In this document: positions 24,566 through 32,897 of the stretch, in pieces
Position numbering within the stretch: position 1 is the first letter of the stretch
Layout: each line of letters begins with the position of its first letter
Assembly (NCBI GenBank): GCA_963717705.1
Contig: CAVQWT010000004.1
Location: forward strand, 124,001-188,000
Length of the DNA stretch: 64,000 nt
Source of the DNA: CAVQWT01 sp963717705
GTDB lineage: Bacteria; Pseudomonadota; Gammaproteobacteria; Burkholderiales; Casimicrobiaceae
Reading direction: 5' to 3'
The notes under the pieces: model-generated
Told to the model about the DNA's origin: nothing
The model's input: only the letters and a program-made list of their open reading frames with translations
The model's database searches: none
Translations under genes and position numbers: made by a program

Positions 24566-25684
24566 TCATCCCTTCAGGGCACGGTACAGGTGCGGCAGGC
24601 TGGTGTCCATCCGGTAGTCGATGTCCGAGTGGTTGTCGTCGAACTCCTCGTATCGATGCGCGATGCCGTGCTCGGCAAGGCGGCGCGAGAGGATGCGCGC
24701 GCCGTAGTGCAGATGGTACTGGTCGCGGAACCCGCAGTCGATGTAGATCGCCCGCATCGACGCCAGCGCCTTGCGGTGGCGCGCGACCATGTGGATCGGG
24801 TCGTGCCGCAGCCACGCGCGCCAGCGATCGGGCAGGATCTCGCCGGTCTCGAGATGGAACGGCAGGCGGAAGCCCAGCGGGGCGCTCGGGTCCGGGTCGT
24901 AGGTCGCCGCCATGCACAGGTTCATGATCGCGTGGCCTTCGGTGTAGGACACCTTCTCCCGCTTCCACACGGCCTCGAGAAAAGCGCGCGCGCGGCCGTC
25001 GTCCCGCCCCGCCGCGAGACCCTTGCGCTGGCGTGATTCGGCCTGCGTGTCGTACGGACCCTCGTGCAGCCGCGGATGCCGGTACTTCGCCAGCTCGTTC
25101 AGCGTGTTCGGCCAATCGGACCGGTAGCAGAAGTCGAAATACGCGTCGCCGGAGTGATCCGCGATCGCACTCCAGTAGGCGGGGTACTTCATCGCGTGGA
25201 CGATCGCGCCGTACCCGCCCGACGACTTGCCGAAGCAGCCGCGGTGATCGCGGGAGGCCAGCGTGCGGAACTCGGAGTCGACGAAGGGGATCAGTTCGCG
25301 CGTGAGGTAGTCGGCGTAGCGGCCGACCGCCGTCGAGTTCACGTACTGGTTGCCCCCCAGCGCGGTGAAGCAGTCGGGGAAGACGACGATCGCCGGTCCC
25401 ATCTTCTTCGCGTGGACGAGCCGCGCGACGCGCTCCGGGACGTTGTCGCCGAACGGCTTCCAGCTGACGTGCGACAACCCCGACCCGGTGAAGCCTACGA
25501 AGTCGTAGAGGACCGGGAAGCGCCGGCCGCGGCCCCGCGTCGCGCCCTCGTCGTACTGCGGCGGCAGCCAGACGGCCAGCGGCCGCACGTGCGGGTCACC
25601 GAGGGGATTGTCGGCGAGCACCGCGGACGAGTGCTCGAGCACGACCACGCGGCCGGACAGACGGGGCGGGCGCTTCAGGGCCAT
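24566..25684 (-). CDS. Putative alpha/beta-hydrolase esterase (esterase D/enterochelin esterase type)
   Basis: A 372-residue cytoplasmic esterase-family protein without a signal peptide. It begins with RLSGRVVVLEHSSAVLADNPLGDPHVRPLAVWLPPQYD, typical of the Fes/EstD fold. The oxyanion region is VLYDFVGFTGSG, the nucleophile motif CFGKSSGGYGAI, and the likely acid and His lie in IYIDCGFRDQYHLHYG and FDDNHSDIDYR. Substrate unknown. It heads the run of genes esterase-DUF2237-oxidoreductase-repeat array-DUF1579-like. Confidence 0.87.
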   Translation of the reverse strand: MALKRPPRLSGRVVVLEHSSAVLADNPLGDPHVRPLAVWLPPQYDEGATRGRGRRFPVLYDFVGFTGSGLSHVSWKPFGDNVPERVARLVHAKKMGPAIVVFPDCFTALGGNQYVNSTAVGRYADYLTRELIPFVDSEFRTLASRDHRGCFGKSSGGYGAIVHAMKYPAYWSAIADHSGDAYFDFCYRSDWPNTLNELAKYRHPRLHEGPYDTQAESRQRKGLAAGRDDGRARAFLEAVWKREKVSYTEGHAIMNLCMAATYDPDPSAPLGFRLPFHLETGEILPDRWRAWLRHDPIHMVARHRKALASMRAIYIDCGFRDQYHLHYGARILSRRLAEHGIAHRYEEFDDNHSDIDYRMDTSLPHLYRALKG

Positions 25685-25825
25685 CGGGACTCCTGCAGAC
25701 GAGCCGCGGGGCGCGCGGCGATGCGGCCGATTGTGCCGGTGCGCGCCGGCCAGGGCAATCCTGCGGGCGGTTCCCGCCGCCCCGGCGCCAGCTGGGCGGC
25801 CCTGTCGACGGCCCGGCGGGCGGCG

Positions 25826-26320
25826 CTAGTCCTTCTTGCCCTTCTTCTTCTTCTTTTTCTTCTTGGCCAGCAGCATCGATCCGCGGCACTTCTTCGCACC
25901 GCAGCGGCACGCGTAGCCTTCGCGGTCGGCCTTGGAGACGCGGCCGTCCATGAACAGACGGTAGTCGTAGGCGAGCTCGGCGCCCGGTTCGATCGGCTTC
26001 TTCGCCACGATGAAGACGCGGCCCACGTCATCCTCGATCGCCTCGCAGTTGGGCTTGCACGAGTGGTTGATCCAGCGGGCGGCGTTGCCGCCGACCCCGG
26101 CGTCGATGATCGCGCCGCCGTCGGTGGAGAAAAAGAACGTGTGGTAGGGATTCGTCGGATCCGCCGGGTGGCGGCGGTCGGCCTCGGCATCGGTGATGCG
26201 TTCGCCGCGGTACTCGATGATCCGGTCGCCCTTCGGAATCTGGGAGGTGGCGAACACGCCGCGACCATGGATCGTCGAGCGGCGGACGGCGTAGGGGCGT
26301 TTGGCAGGCGTTGCAGGCAT
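25826..26320 (-). CDS. SET-domain protein-lysine methyltransferase with poly-Lys tail
   Basis: A 164-residue SET-domain protein, nearly all domain. Family features are VRRSTIHGRGVFATSQIPKGDRIIEYRGE, the pseudoknot motifs RWINHSCKPNCEA and PGAELAYDYR, and the post-SET-like cysteines in YACRCGAKKCRGSML. The C-terminus is a run of eight lysines followed by GKKD, encoded mainly by AAG repeats. Bacterial SET proteins of this kind may methylate ribosomal or nucleoid proteins; the target here is unknown. Start is ATG 26320. Confidence 0.9.
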   Translation of the reverse strand: MPATPAKRPYAVRRSTIHGRGVFATSQIPKGDRIIEYRGERITDAEADRRHPADPTNPYHTFFFSTDGGAIIDAGVGGNAARWINHSCKPNCEAIEDDVGRVFIVAKKPIEPGAELAYDYRLFMDGRVSKADREGYACRCGAKKCRGSMLLAKKKKKKKKGKKD

Positions 26321-26456
26321 GATGGGCGGGGGTGGTTGGACGGAGCGGAGCGCCGGGCGCGCGCGGTGCGATTCTACGCGAACCCTGCGGCGGGGTCGTC
26401 GCCCGGAAGTCGATCGGCCCCGCGGCGCATGTCGGCAGCGCGCCAGCCGGCGAGCT

Positions 26457-26840
26457 TCAGCGCAGGAACGACGGCCAGGTGCCGTGCGCCCACCACGACA
26501 GTCCCGTCAGCGTCAGGCCGAGCAGCACGAGCAGCAGCGCGGCGATGCCCAGCAGCGCCTGCCGCGAGACGTTGGCGTCGGACGACTCGTCGCCGGCCGT
26601 CGGCGGCGGTCCGTCGCGTAGGACCGCAATGCCGCCCGCGACCGCGCCGAGCGCCGCACCGACGAACGCGACCCACAGCGCCAGCATCACCGGGGCCAGC
26701 GTGACGAAGGGCAGCTCGGACTGCACGTGGCGGAAACCCAGCACGCCGCCGATGACCGCGAGCGCCAGCGGGGCGATCCACCGCCACCGGCGTCGCGGCG
26801 GCGGGGCAGGGTCCCTACCAATGGGACCGGGGGTGGTCAC
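26457..26840 (-). CDS. Small three-span membrane protein, unknown
   Basis: A 127-residue protein starting with GTG 26840, which overlaps the upstream methyltransferase stop (GTGA). A short Pro/Arg-rich cytoplasmic N-terminus precedes three hydrophobic helices (WIAPLALAVIGGVLGF; LAPVMLALWVAFVGAALGAV; ALLGIAALLLVLLGLTLTGL). No family was recognised. It is probably translated in coupling with the methyltransferase. Confidence 0.72.
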   Translation of the reverse strand: MTTPGPIGRDPAPPPRRRWRWIAPLALAVIGGVLGFRHVQSELPFVTLAPVMLALWVAFVGAALGAVAGGIAVLRDGPPPTAGDESSDANVSRQALLGIAALLLVLLGLTLTGLSWWAHGTWPSFLR

Positions 26841-27457
26841 TTCCGGCGCGCCACGAGGTCGATCAGCGCCGAACGGCCCGCGTGGGCCGAACCCTCTGCG
26901 AGTTCCGCGTCGTAGGCCGCGAGGTGCAGGATGTCCCAGCCGGCGAAGCCGGCGGCGAGCCAAGCCTCCGTGTACATGTGGCCGCGCCGGTCCGGGCCGC
27001 CGGTGCCGAGGTCGACCTGTTCCGGCCGGTAGCCTTCGAGCACGAAAAGACCGCCGGGACTCACCGCGGCACGCATGCCGGCGAACACCGCCTCCCGCTC
27101 GTCCGGGGCCAGGAACTGGATGAAGATCGCGACCACCGCGTCGTACGTCCGCGCCTGCCACGGCCAGTCGTGGATGTCGGCGACGTGGAAGTCGACCTCG
27201 ACCCCGTGGCGCGCGGCCAGCCGGCGGGCCTTGGCGACGCCGGTGGCGGCGAAGTCGAAGGCGGTGACGCGGACTCCGGCGCGCGCGAGGTGGACGCTGT
27301 TGCGGCCCTCGCCGTCGGCGACCGCCAGCGCGGTGCTGCCCGGCGCGAAGCGGTGGACCTCGCGCGCAAGAAACGCGTTGGGCGCTTCGCCGAAGAGGTA
27401 GTCCTCGCGATCGAACCGCTCGCTCCAGGTGGCGCGCGGATTGGCGAAGGCGCTCAT
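26837..27457 (-). CDS. Class I SAM-dependent methyltransferase (TehB/small-molecule type)
   Basis: A 206-residue methyltransferase. It has WSERFDREDYLFGEAPNAFLAREV at the N-terminus, motif I ALAVADGEGRNSVHLARAG, motif II VTAFDFAATGVAKARRLAA, then VADIHDWPWQARTYDAVVAIF and SPGGLFVLEGYRPEQ. The substrate is unknown; the closest resemblance is to TehB-like and thiol/metalloid methyltransferases. ATG 27457 overlaps the AEC transporter stop (ATGA), and its own stop overlaps the next GTG. It therefore lies in a three-gene coupled string. Confidence 0.9.
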   Translation of the reverse strand: MSAFANPRATWSERFDREDYLFGEAPNAFLAREVHRFAPGSTALAVADGEGRNSVHLARAGVRVTAFDFAATGVAKARRLAARHGVEVDFHVADIHDWPWQARTYDAVVAIFIQFLAPDEREAVFAGMRAAVSPGGLFVLEGYRPEQVDLGTGGPDRRGHMYTEAWLAAGFAGWDILHLAAYDAELAEGSAHAGRSALIDLVARRK

Positions 27458-28401
27458 CGCGGCGGTTCGCCGAGCAGCGCGAGCACGACCGGCACGGTGG
27501 CTGCCGCCAGCGCGGTCGACAGCACGAGACTGGCGGCGACCGGGCCGCCCATCGCGTCGAACTCGCGCGACATCAGGTAGACGTTGGCGCCGACCGGCAG
27601 CGCCGCCATCACCGTCACCGCCTGCGTTTCCCGCCACGGCAGGTCGAGCGCGCGCGCGAGCGCGTAGACGATGGCCGGCTGCAGCGTGAGCTTGAGCAGC
27701 GTGATGGTCGCGCTCTGCCGCCATTCCGCGCGCATGCCGTACTCGGCGAGCCCCATGCCGAGCGCGATCAGCGACAGCGGCACCGCGGCCTGTGCGACCA
27801 GCGACAGCGTGTCGTCGGCGAAGCGCGGCAGCGCGAGTCCGGTGAAGCCCCACGCGGTGCCGATCAGGATGCCGGCGATCACCGGATTGAGTGCGACCTG
27901 CCGGGCCGTCTTGGCGAGGGCGGCGACCGACACCTCGCCGTGCCGCGCCCACTCGACCGAGACCGTGACCAGCGTCCACAGCAGCAGGGCGTTGAAGACG
28001 ACGATCAGCGACACCGTCGGCATCGCCGGCGCGCCCAACGTGACCTGCGCCAGCGGCACCCCGAGCAGCACGTTGTTCGAGAAGATGGCGCCAAGGCCGA
28101 AGATCGACTGGTCGACGCCGCCGAGTCCGAACGCGCGCGCGGCCACGAGGCGGGCGCCGGCGAAGACGAGGACGCAGCCGCCGAAATACGCGATCAGCAA
28201 TCGCCCGTCGACCGGGGGCAGCGACGAGAAGTCGCTCATCAGTCGGAACAGCAGCGCCGGCACGGCGACGGAAAACACGAACCGCGTCAGTGCGTCGGAC
28301 GCCGCCGGCGGCCAGCCGCCGAACCGCGCCAGCGAGTACCCGACGAGGATCAGCAGGAACAGCGGCGCGGTGAGCGCGACGATGTGGGCAAACGCCTCCA
28401 C
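27454..28401 (-). CDS. AEC family auxin-efflux-type permease
   Basis: A 315-residue inner-membrane carrier of the AEC (auxin efflux carrier/MleP) family with ten predicted helices. Visible are VALTAPLFLLILVGYSLARFG, SIFGLGAIFSNNVLLGVPLAQ (the conserved broken-helix NxxxxG region), NPVIAGILIGTAWGFTGLALP, LSLIALGMGLAEYG and AALPVGANVYLMSREFDA. Members move malate, other carboxylates or amino acid derivatives. The only suitable in-frame start is GTG 28401, ten bases from the DUF1631 stop. Confidence 0.88.
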   Translation of the reverse strand: MEAFAHIVALTAPLFLLILVGYSLARFGGWPPAASDALTRFVFSVAVPALLFRLMSDFSSLPPVDGRLLIAYFGGCVLVFAGARLVAARAFGLGGVDQSIFGLGAIFSNNVLLGVPLAQVTLGAPAMPTVSLIVVFNALLLWTLVTVSVEWARHGEVSVAALAKTARQVALNPVIAGILIGTAWGFTGLALPRFADDTLSLVAQAAVPLSLIALGMGLAEYGMRAEWRQSATITLLKLTLQPAIVYALARALDLPWRETQAVTVMAALPVGANVYLMSREFDAMGGPVAASLVLSTALAAATVPVVLALLGEPPR

Positions 28402-28409
28402 GCCGCGGG

Positions 28410-30947
28410 TCAGGCCGCGGCCGATGCCGTCGACGCCGTTGCGGGCGGACGGGTGGAGGCCAGCGTATCGAGCGCCGCGCTGACCGCGCGATCGAACAGC
28501 GGCACCGGCTCGACCAGCAGCCGCGCACGGCCGCCGCCCAGCGCCCACGCGAGTTCCTCCGGCGAATAGACGAAGGCATGCCCACGCGAGCGACTGGTGA
28601 AGAGGTACTTCGTGCGCAGCGGCGATACCCAGGTGAGGCGTGCATTCACCGTGGAGCCGTCGTCGGCGGTCACGGCGAGCCAGGTGCCGACGACCATCTC
28701 GTTGACGAAGTCGTTGACGTTGGCCGGCGGCTGCGCCCCGGGTGCCGCGATCGGCGCCGTGGCTTCGCCCGCCTCCGGCGCAACATCGGAGGCTGCGGTT
28801 GCGGCCGGGGCCGGGGGCGCCGGTGGCACGCCGGCGGCGGCGGCAGGCGCGCCGGTCGCCGGCGGTGCCGGGCTGTCGCCGCCGGGGGCCCGCGGCGCCG
28901 TCGTCGCGACAGGCGCGCCCGGCCGCGCCGCTGCTGCACCCGGCTTGGTGGACCCGCCGGGGCGCAGTGCCGAGATGTGCAGCGGGTACAGCGCGTCGAA
29001 GAACGGCTTGGTGCGCTCCGGCGACGCGCCGACGGCGACGCAGCCGCGGCGAAGCGCGCCGATCAGCGTGGGGATCAGCCTGGTCATCCGCGCCTTCTGA
29101 GCGGTGCGTTCCTTCGCCACGATGCTCCAAAGCAGGTCGTCGAGCGTGCCCACCGCCGCGGCCCACTCCGATCCCGCCTCGCCGGACGCCTTGCGCACCG
29201 CGGCCAGGTAGTCGGCCCAGACGGTCTCGATGAAGGAGCGGACCTCGAACGGCAGATCCAGCCCGGTCAGACGGTCACGGACGAACGCGAGCGCGTGCGA
29301 GCGGTCGGCTTCGCCCTCCTCGGCAGCGAGCGCGCTGGCGACGTCGGTCTCCGTGGCCGTCGACGCCGCGCTGCGCTCTCGGTCGAGAAAGGCGGCAAGC
29401 TCGCGGTCGGCGCGGTCGAACACCGCGACGTCGATGCCGAAATCTCGGCACACGGTGTCGACGGCCGCGGCGGCCGCGGTTTCGAAACCGGCGCGGTACG
29501 TTTCGTCGCCGGTCGCGCCGATCGCGCCCTCGGCGAGGCGGTCGAGCAGCCGCCGCGCCGCGTGCGTGCGGTCGGTGAAAAACGTGCGGTCGAGCAGCGC
29601 GGCCTTGACCACCGGCACCTGCATCCGCCCGAACAGCCGGCGCAGTTCGGGCGGAATCGACGGATCGTCGAAGACGTAGTCGAACAGCAGACCGATCACG
29701 TCCATGGTCACGCGGTCGGAGGGATTGTCGACCTGGTCGGCGATCGCCGCCCGGATGTAGGGGACGAGGTTCAGCGGGATGACGTGGGCGTCACCCTCGG
29801 CGGTGGGCAGCGTCGCCGCCAGCGCCGCCGGCAGATCGAGCTGCTGCCAGTTGCCCAGCGTGTTGAACAGCGGCGTCGACGAGCCGAGCGCCATCAGCGG
29901 ATCGAGGTCGGGGAAGTCGCCGGCCGAGGCGTCGCTGCCGGTCGCGTTGGCCGGGGCCGGGCCGGGCGCCGTCGCGCCAGCGGAGGCAGCGGCACTCGCA
30001 GCGCCGCCGTTCCCCGCGGTGGGAGGCGAATTCGCCGCCTTCGCGGCCAACGCGTGCAGGCCCTTCAGGATTTCCGGCGAGGCGAGGGCGCGGGCGAGGT
30101 CCGGCGCGATCGGGGTCGTGCCCCCGGCGGCAGCGCCGGCGCCTTCACGGAAGTTGAACGCAGCCTCGCGGCCCGGGTCCGACAGCGTCGTCGGCACGTC
30201 GACGGTGGCTGCCACCGCGGGCGTCTCGTTCAGCAGCCGGTCGAAGGTCGCGATCAGGTCGCGATCATCGTCGGGACGGAGGTCGCTGCGCGCGCGCAGT
30301 TCCGCCTTGATCTCGGGCAGCACGCCGCGGTCGGCGAGGATGCGGTTGAGCGCGATGTACAGCTTGTTGGCGGCCGGAGTGAAATCCTCGACCAGGCGTT
30401 CCATCAGCGCGCGCCATACCCGCGCGTTCGGATAGACGCTGCGCGAGCTGACGCCGATCGCGTCGAGCAGGTACGTCGGCGCGAAGGGGTTGTCGACGTC
30501 GCGCCGCTTTTCCTCCGGCATCAGCGCGTCGATGCGCAGGTCGAGCGCCGCGAGCTCGGTCCGCGTCAGGCGCAGCAGCAGCGATGTCGCCTGCGTCAGC
30601 GCCGCCTGCTTCTCGTGGTCGAACGAGGTCAGGACGCGAAGGCTGCCGAGCGAGGCGTCGAAATCCGGCCGGCGCCCCTTGCGCTTGACCCCGGAGAGGC
30701 GGCGGGCGTAGAGCTCGCGCAGCGTCGCGTCGAACTTCTCGAGCCAGGCGCCGCGCCTGGACTTGAAATCGTCAACGTCGGCCTGGGTGACGAAGGTGTT
30801 GCCTTCGAACAGGTCGCCGGACTGGTCGATCGATGCCTGCGCCACCAGGTTGATCCGGCGGCGAAACTCGTCGAAACAGGCGTCGAGGAGCTCGCGGGCG
30901 GCCGCCGGAGCTGGCACGGGATGGGGGGTGGAAGGGTTGAAGGGCAT
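28410..30947 (-). CDS. DUF1631 family protein
   Basis: An 845-residue cytoplasmic protein of the DUF1631 family, found mainly in Beta- and Gammaproteobacteria and sometimes mislabelled thymidine phosphorylase. Typical blocks are ELLDACFDEFRRRINLVAQ, PLMALGSSTPLFNTLGNWQ, DVIGLLFDYVFDDPSIPPELRRLFGRMQVPVVKAAL, FFTDRTHAARRLLDRLAEGA and WADYLAAVRK. A Pro/Ala/Gly-rich linker near residues 650-730 precedes a C-terminal PilZ-like segment (WLAVTADDGSTVNARLTWVSPLRTKYLFTSRSG-like). The role is unknown. It probably starts the transcript continuing to the AEC carrier. Confidence 0.9.
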   Translation of the reverse strand: MPFNPSTPHPVPAPAAARELLDACFDEFRRRINLVAQASIDQSGDLFEGNTFVTQADVDDFKSRRGAWLEKFDATLRELYARRLSGVKRKGRRPDFDASLGSLRVLTSFDHEKQAALTQATSLLLRLTRTELAALDLRIDALMPEEKRRDVDNPFAPTYLLDAIGVSSRSVYPNARVWRALMERLVEDFTPAANKLYIALNRILADRGVLPEIKAELRARSDLRPDDDRDLIATFDRLLNETPAVAATVDVPTTLSDPGREAAFNFREGAGAAAGGTTPIAPDLARALASPEILKGLHALAAKAANSPPTAGNGGAASAAASAGATAPGPAPANATGSDASAGDFPDLDPLMALGSSTPLFNTLGNWQQLDLPAALAATLPTAEGDAHVIPLNLVPYIRAAIADQVDNPSDRVTMDVIGLLFDYVFDDPSIPPELRRLFGRMQVPVVKAALLDRTFFTDRTHAARRLLDRLAEGAIGATGDETYRAGFETAAAAAVDTVCRDFGIDVAVFDRADRELAAFLDRERSAASTATETDVASALAAEEGEADRSHALAFVRDRLTGLDLPFEVRSFIETVWADYLAAVRKASGEAGSEWAAAVGTLDDLLWSIVAKERTAQKARMTRLIPTLIGALRRGCVAVGASPERTKPFFDALYPLHISALRPGGSTKPGAAAARPGAPVATTAPRAPGGDSPAPPATGAPAAAAGVPPAPPAPAATAASDVAPEAGEATAPIAAPGAQPPANVNDFVNEMVVGTWLAVTADDGSTVNARLTWVSPLRTKYLFTSRSRGHAFVYSPEELAWALGGGRARLLVEPVPLFDRAVSAALDTLASTRPPATASTASAAA

Positions 30948-31181
30948 CGCGGGCAGGAGGACCGGGCGGCTCGAACGCCCGGTGAAGATTGCATTCTACT
31001 GCGCCGCGGTGTCGCACCATCCGCCCGTGTGCCGGGCCGGCGATGGCGTCCATCGGGCCGATGGCGTGGCGGCGCCGGCGCGGGGAAGATGTCCGGATCG
31101 GGCGGTCGCCGTTTTCCCCGAGGGTGGGGATCAGCCATAATTCGACCTGACCCCAAGGATTCAGCAAACGTCGAAGGCAAA

Positions 31182-31805
31182 ATGAAGGATATTCCGGCAT
31201 TGGTGGTGGCGGCCACGGTCTGTGCGTACTGGACTCGCGTCGGCGTCATGTCGTATCGGCTCAGGCGCCGCACGCGCCGGCTTGCCGGCGTGGTCCCGCA
31301 GCAGCGGCTGGAGCAGGGCATGTGGCTGGTGTGGGTGCCGCTGGTGGCGCTTTGGATGGGGCTGCCGCTGCTGGCGGCGCTGCGCGACGGCGCGCCGTGG
31401 GCGGTGCCGGCGTTCGCGCAGGCGCCGCCGGTGCTCTGGCTGCGCTGGCTGGCGGCGGTGGCGGCGGTCGTCTGCCTCGCGCTGACGCTGCGCTGCTGGA
31501 GCCGGATGGGCGCCGCGTGGACGATGGCGGTCACGCCGGACCGCAAGACCGAACTGATCACCGACGGCCCGTTCGCGCGCGTCCGCCATCCGATCTACGG
31601 CTACAGCCTCATGCTGATGGCCTGCTCGGTCGTCGTCGTCGCGACGCTGCCGATGCTCGTGGTCGGGCTGGTCCACCTGGTGCTGATGATCATCAAGGCG
31701 CGCAACGAGGAGCGGCACCTGCTGGCGGTTCATGGCGAGGCTTACGCCCGCTACGTCGCGCGCACCGGCCGGTTCATGCCGCGATTCGCCGCGCCGCGGG
31801 ATTGA
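31182..31805 (+). CDS. Isoprenylcysteine carboxyl methyltransferase-like membrane protein
   Basis: A 207-residue membrane protein of the ICMT/PEMT-like family, with about five hydrophobic helices. The C-terminal SAM-binding signature reads LITDGPFARVRHPIYGYSLML and then ARNEERHLLAVHGEAYARYVARTGRFMP. Bacterial members methylate small lipophilic carboxylates, phospholipids or unknown substrates. ATG 31182 has GAAGG five bases upstream. It is the first plus-strand gene before the lipid cluster, and a CATAAT hexamer at 31136-31141 may be its -10 element. Whether it serves the cluster is inference. Confidence 0.88.
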   Translation: MKDIPALVVAATVCAYWTRVGVMSYRLRRRTRRLAGVVPQQRLEQGMWLVWVPLVALWMGLPLLAALRDGAPWAVPAFAQAPPVLWLRWLAAVAAVVCLALTLRCWSRMGAAWTMAVTPDRKTELITDGPFARVRHPIYGYSLMLMACSVVVVATLPMLVVGLVHLVLMIIKARNEERHLLAVHGEAYARYVARTGRFMPRFAAPRD

Positions 31806-31819
31806 GGCGGCAGGCGCCG

Positions 31820-32896
31820 ATGATGGCCGGGGTGCGCCGCCGGATGCCGCGAATCCTCCGCACGATGGCTGCGTGCGTCGGCGTCGCGCTCGCCCCGGCG
31901 GCCTGGGGCGCGGTGAGCACGACGGACGCCGCTCCGGCTTCCGCAGCCTCGACGGCGTCCGTGGCCGAATCGCCGGCGATCGCCGCGCTGCCGGCGGAAC
32001 TCGGGGTGCGGCTGCGCGACCTCGATCCCGACCACGTCGACGCCGCCGCCGTGCGCGACGTGCTGGCGCGCGTCCCGGCGCCGCGGGTCCTGCTGTTCCA
32101 GGGCAGCGTGCCGCTGGTGACGATGACCCCGGTCGCCGAGTTCCTCATCGCCATGGGCTATCCGGCTTCACGGCTGGTCGACCCGGTCCACGGCGGCTAC
32201 TCCCGGTCCAGCTACGCCGACGCCGCGCGCCTGGCCGGGGAGATCGCCTGGCACTACGAACGCGACGGTGTCAGGCCGGTGCTGATCGGCCACAGCCAGG
32301 GGGGGATGATCGCCATCCGCATCCTGCACGAGCTCGCGGGCGGCTTTCGCGACGAATTGCCGGTCTGGGACCCGGCGTCCGACGCGCCGGCGGCACGAAC
32401 GACCATCATCGACCCGCTGACCGGCGGCGAGCGCCCGGTCCGGGGCCTGTCAGTCGCCTACGCGGCGGCGCTGGCCACCGGCATGCTGCCCCGCCTGCTG
32501 CTCGGACAATGGGACATGATCCGGCGGCTGCGGCAGATTCCCGACAGCGTCGACGACTTCGTCGGCTTCATCGTGCCGTACGATCCGATCGCCGGCACGC
32601 TGGACGGCGGCTCGCCGTACGCGGCCACCGGGCGCGCCCGGGTGCGCAACGTCACGCTGCCGGCGTCGTACCGCCACATCAGCCTGCCGGACATCGCGCA
32701 CCTCGCGGCCGACCCCGTCACCCGCGCCTGGATCGAGCGGTTCTCCCCGGCGGCCGTGCCGCCGCCCCCGGACGCCGGCGCCGACACGACGAACCTGCTG
32801 CACGCGGCCATTCTTTGGCACGACGTGAAGAAGCATTGGTGCATCGAAGCGCAGAGGCTCGACGCCGCGCGCGTCCGCCTGGCCGGCGGGTTCTGA
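31820..32896 (+). CDS. Exported alpha/beta hydrolase (lipase-like)
   Basis: A 358-residue protein with a signal peptide (RTMAACVGVALAPAAWGA) and an alpha/beta-hydrolase domain. The substrate-entry strand is RVLLFQGSVPLVTMTPV, the nucleophile motif VLIGHSQGGMIAIRIL, and the probable catalytic His lies in YRHISLPDIAHLA. GHSQGG is typical of lipases and thioesterase-like hydrolases. ATG 31820 is followed by a second ATG; either works. It is separated by one base from the condensation-fold gene, so the two are co-translated. Function in lipid release or transfer is inference from context. Confidence 0.82.
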   Translation: MMAGVRRRMPRILRTMAACVGVALAPAAWGAVSTTDAAPASAASTASVAESPAIAALPAELGVRLRDLDPDHVDAAAVRDVLARVPAPRVLLFQGSVPLVTMTPVAEFLIAMGYPASRLVDPVHGGYSRSSYADAARLAGEIAWHYERDGVRPVLIGHSQGGMIAIRILHELAGGFRDELPVWDPASDAPAARTTIIDPLTGGERPVRGLSVAYAAALATGMLPRLLLGQWDMIRRLRQIPDSVDDFVGFIVPYDPIAGTLDGGSPYAATGRARVRNVTLPASYRHISLPDIAHLAADPVTRAWIERFSPAAVPPPPDAGADTTNLLHAAILWHDVKKHWCIEAQRLDAARVRLAGGF

Positions 32897-32897
32897 C

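Noticed and set aside
28578..31181. Very long plus-strand open frame running antisense to the DUF1631 gene into the ICMT-like gene
   Set aside because: Arg/Gly-rich composition without family features; high GC removes stop codons. Only the part from 31182 is a gene.
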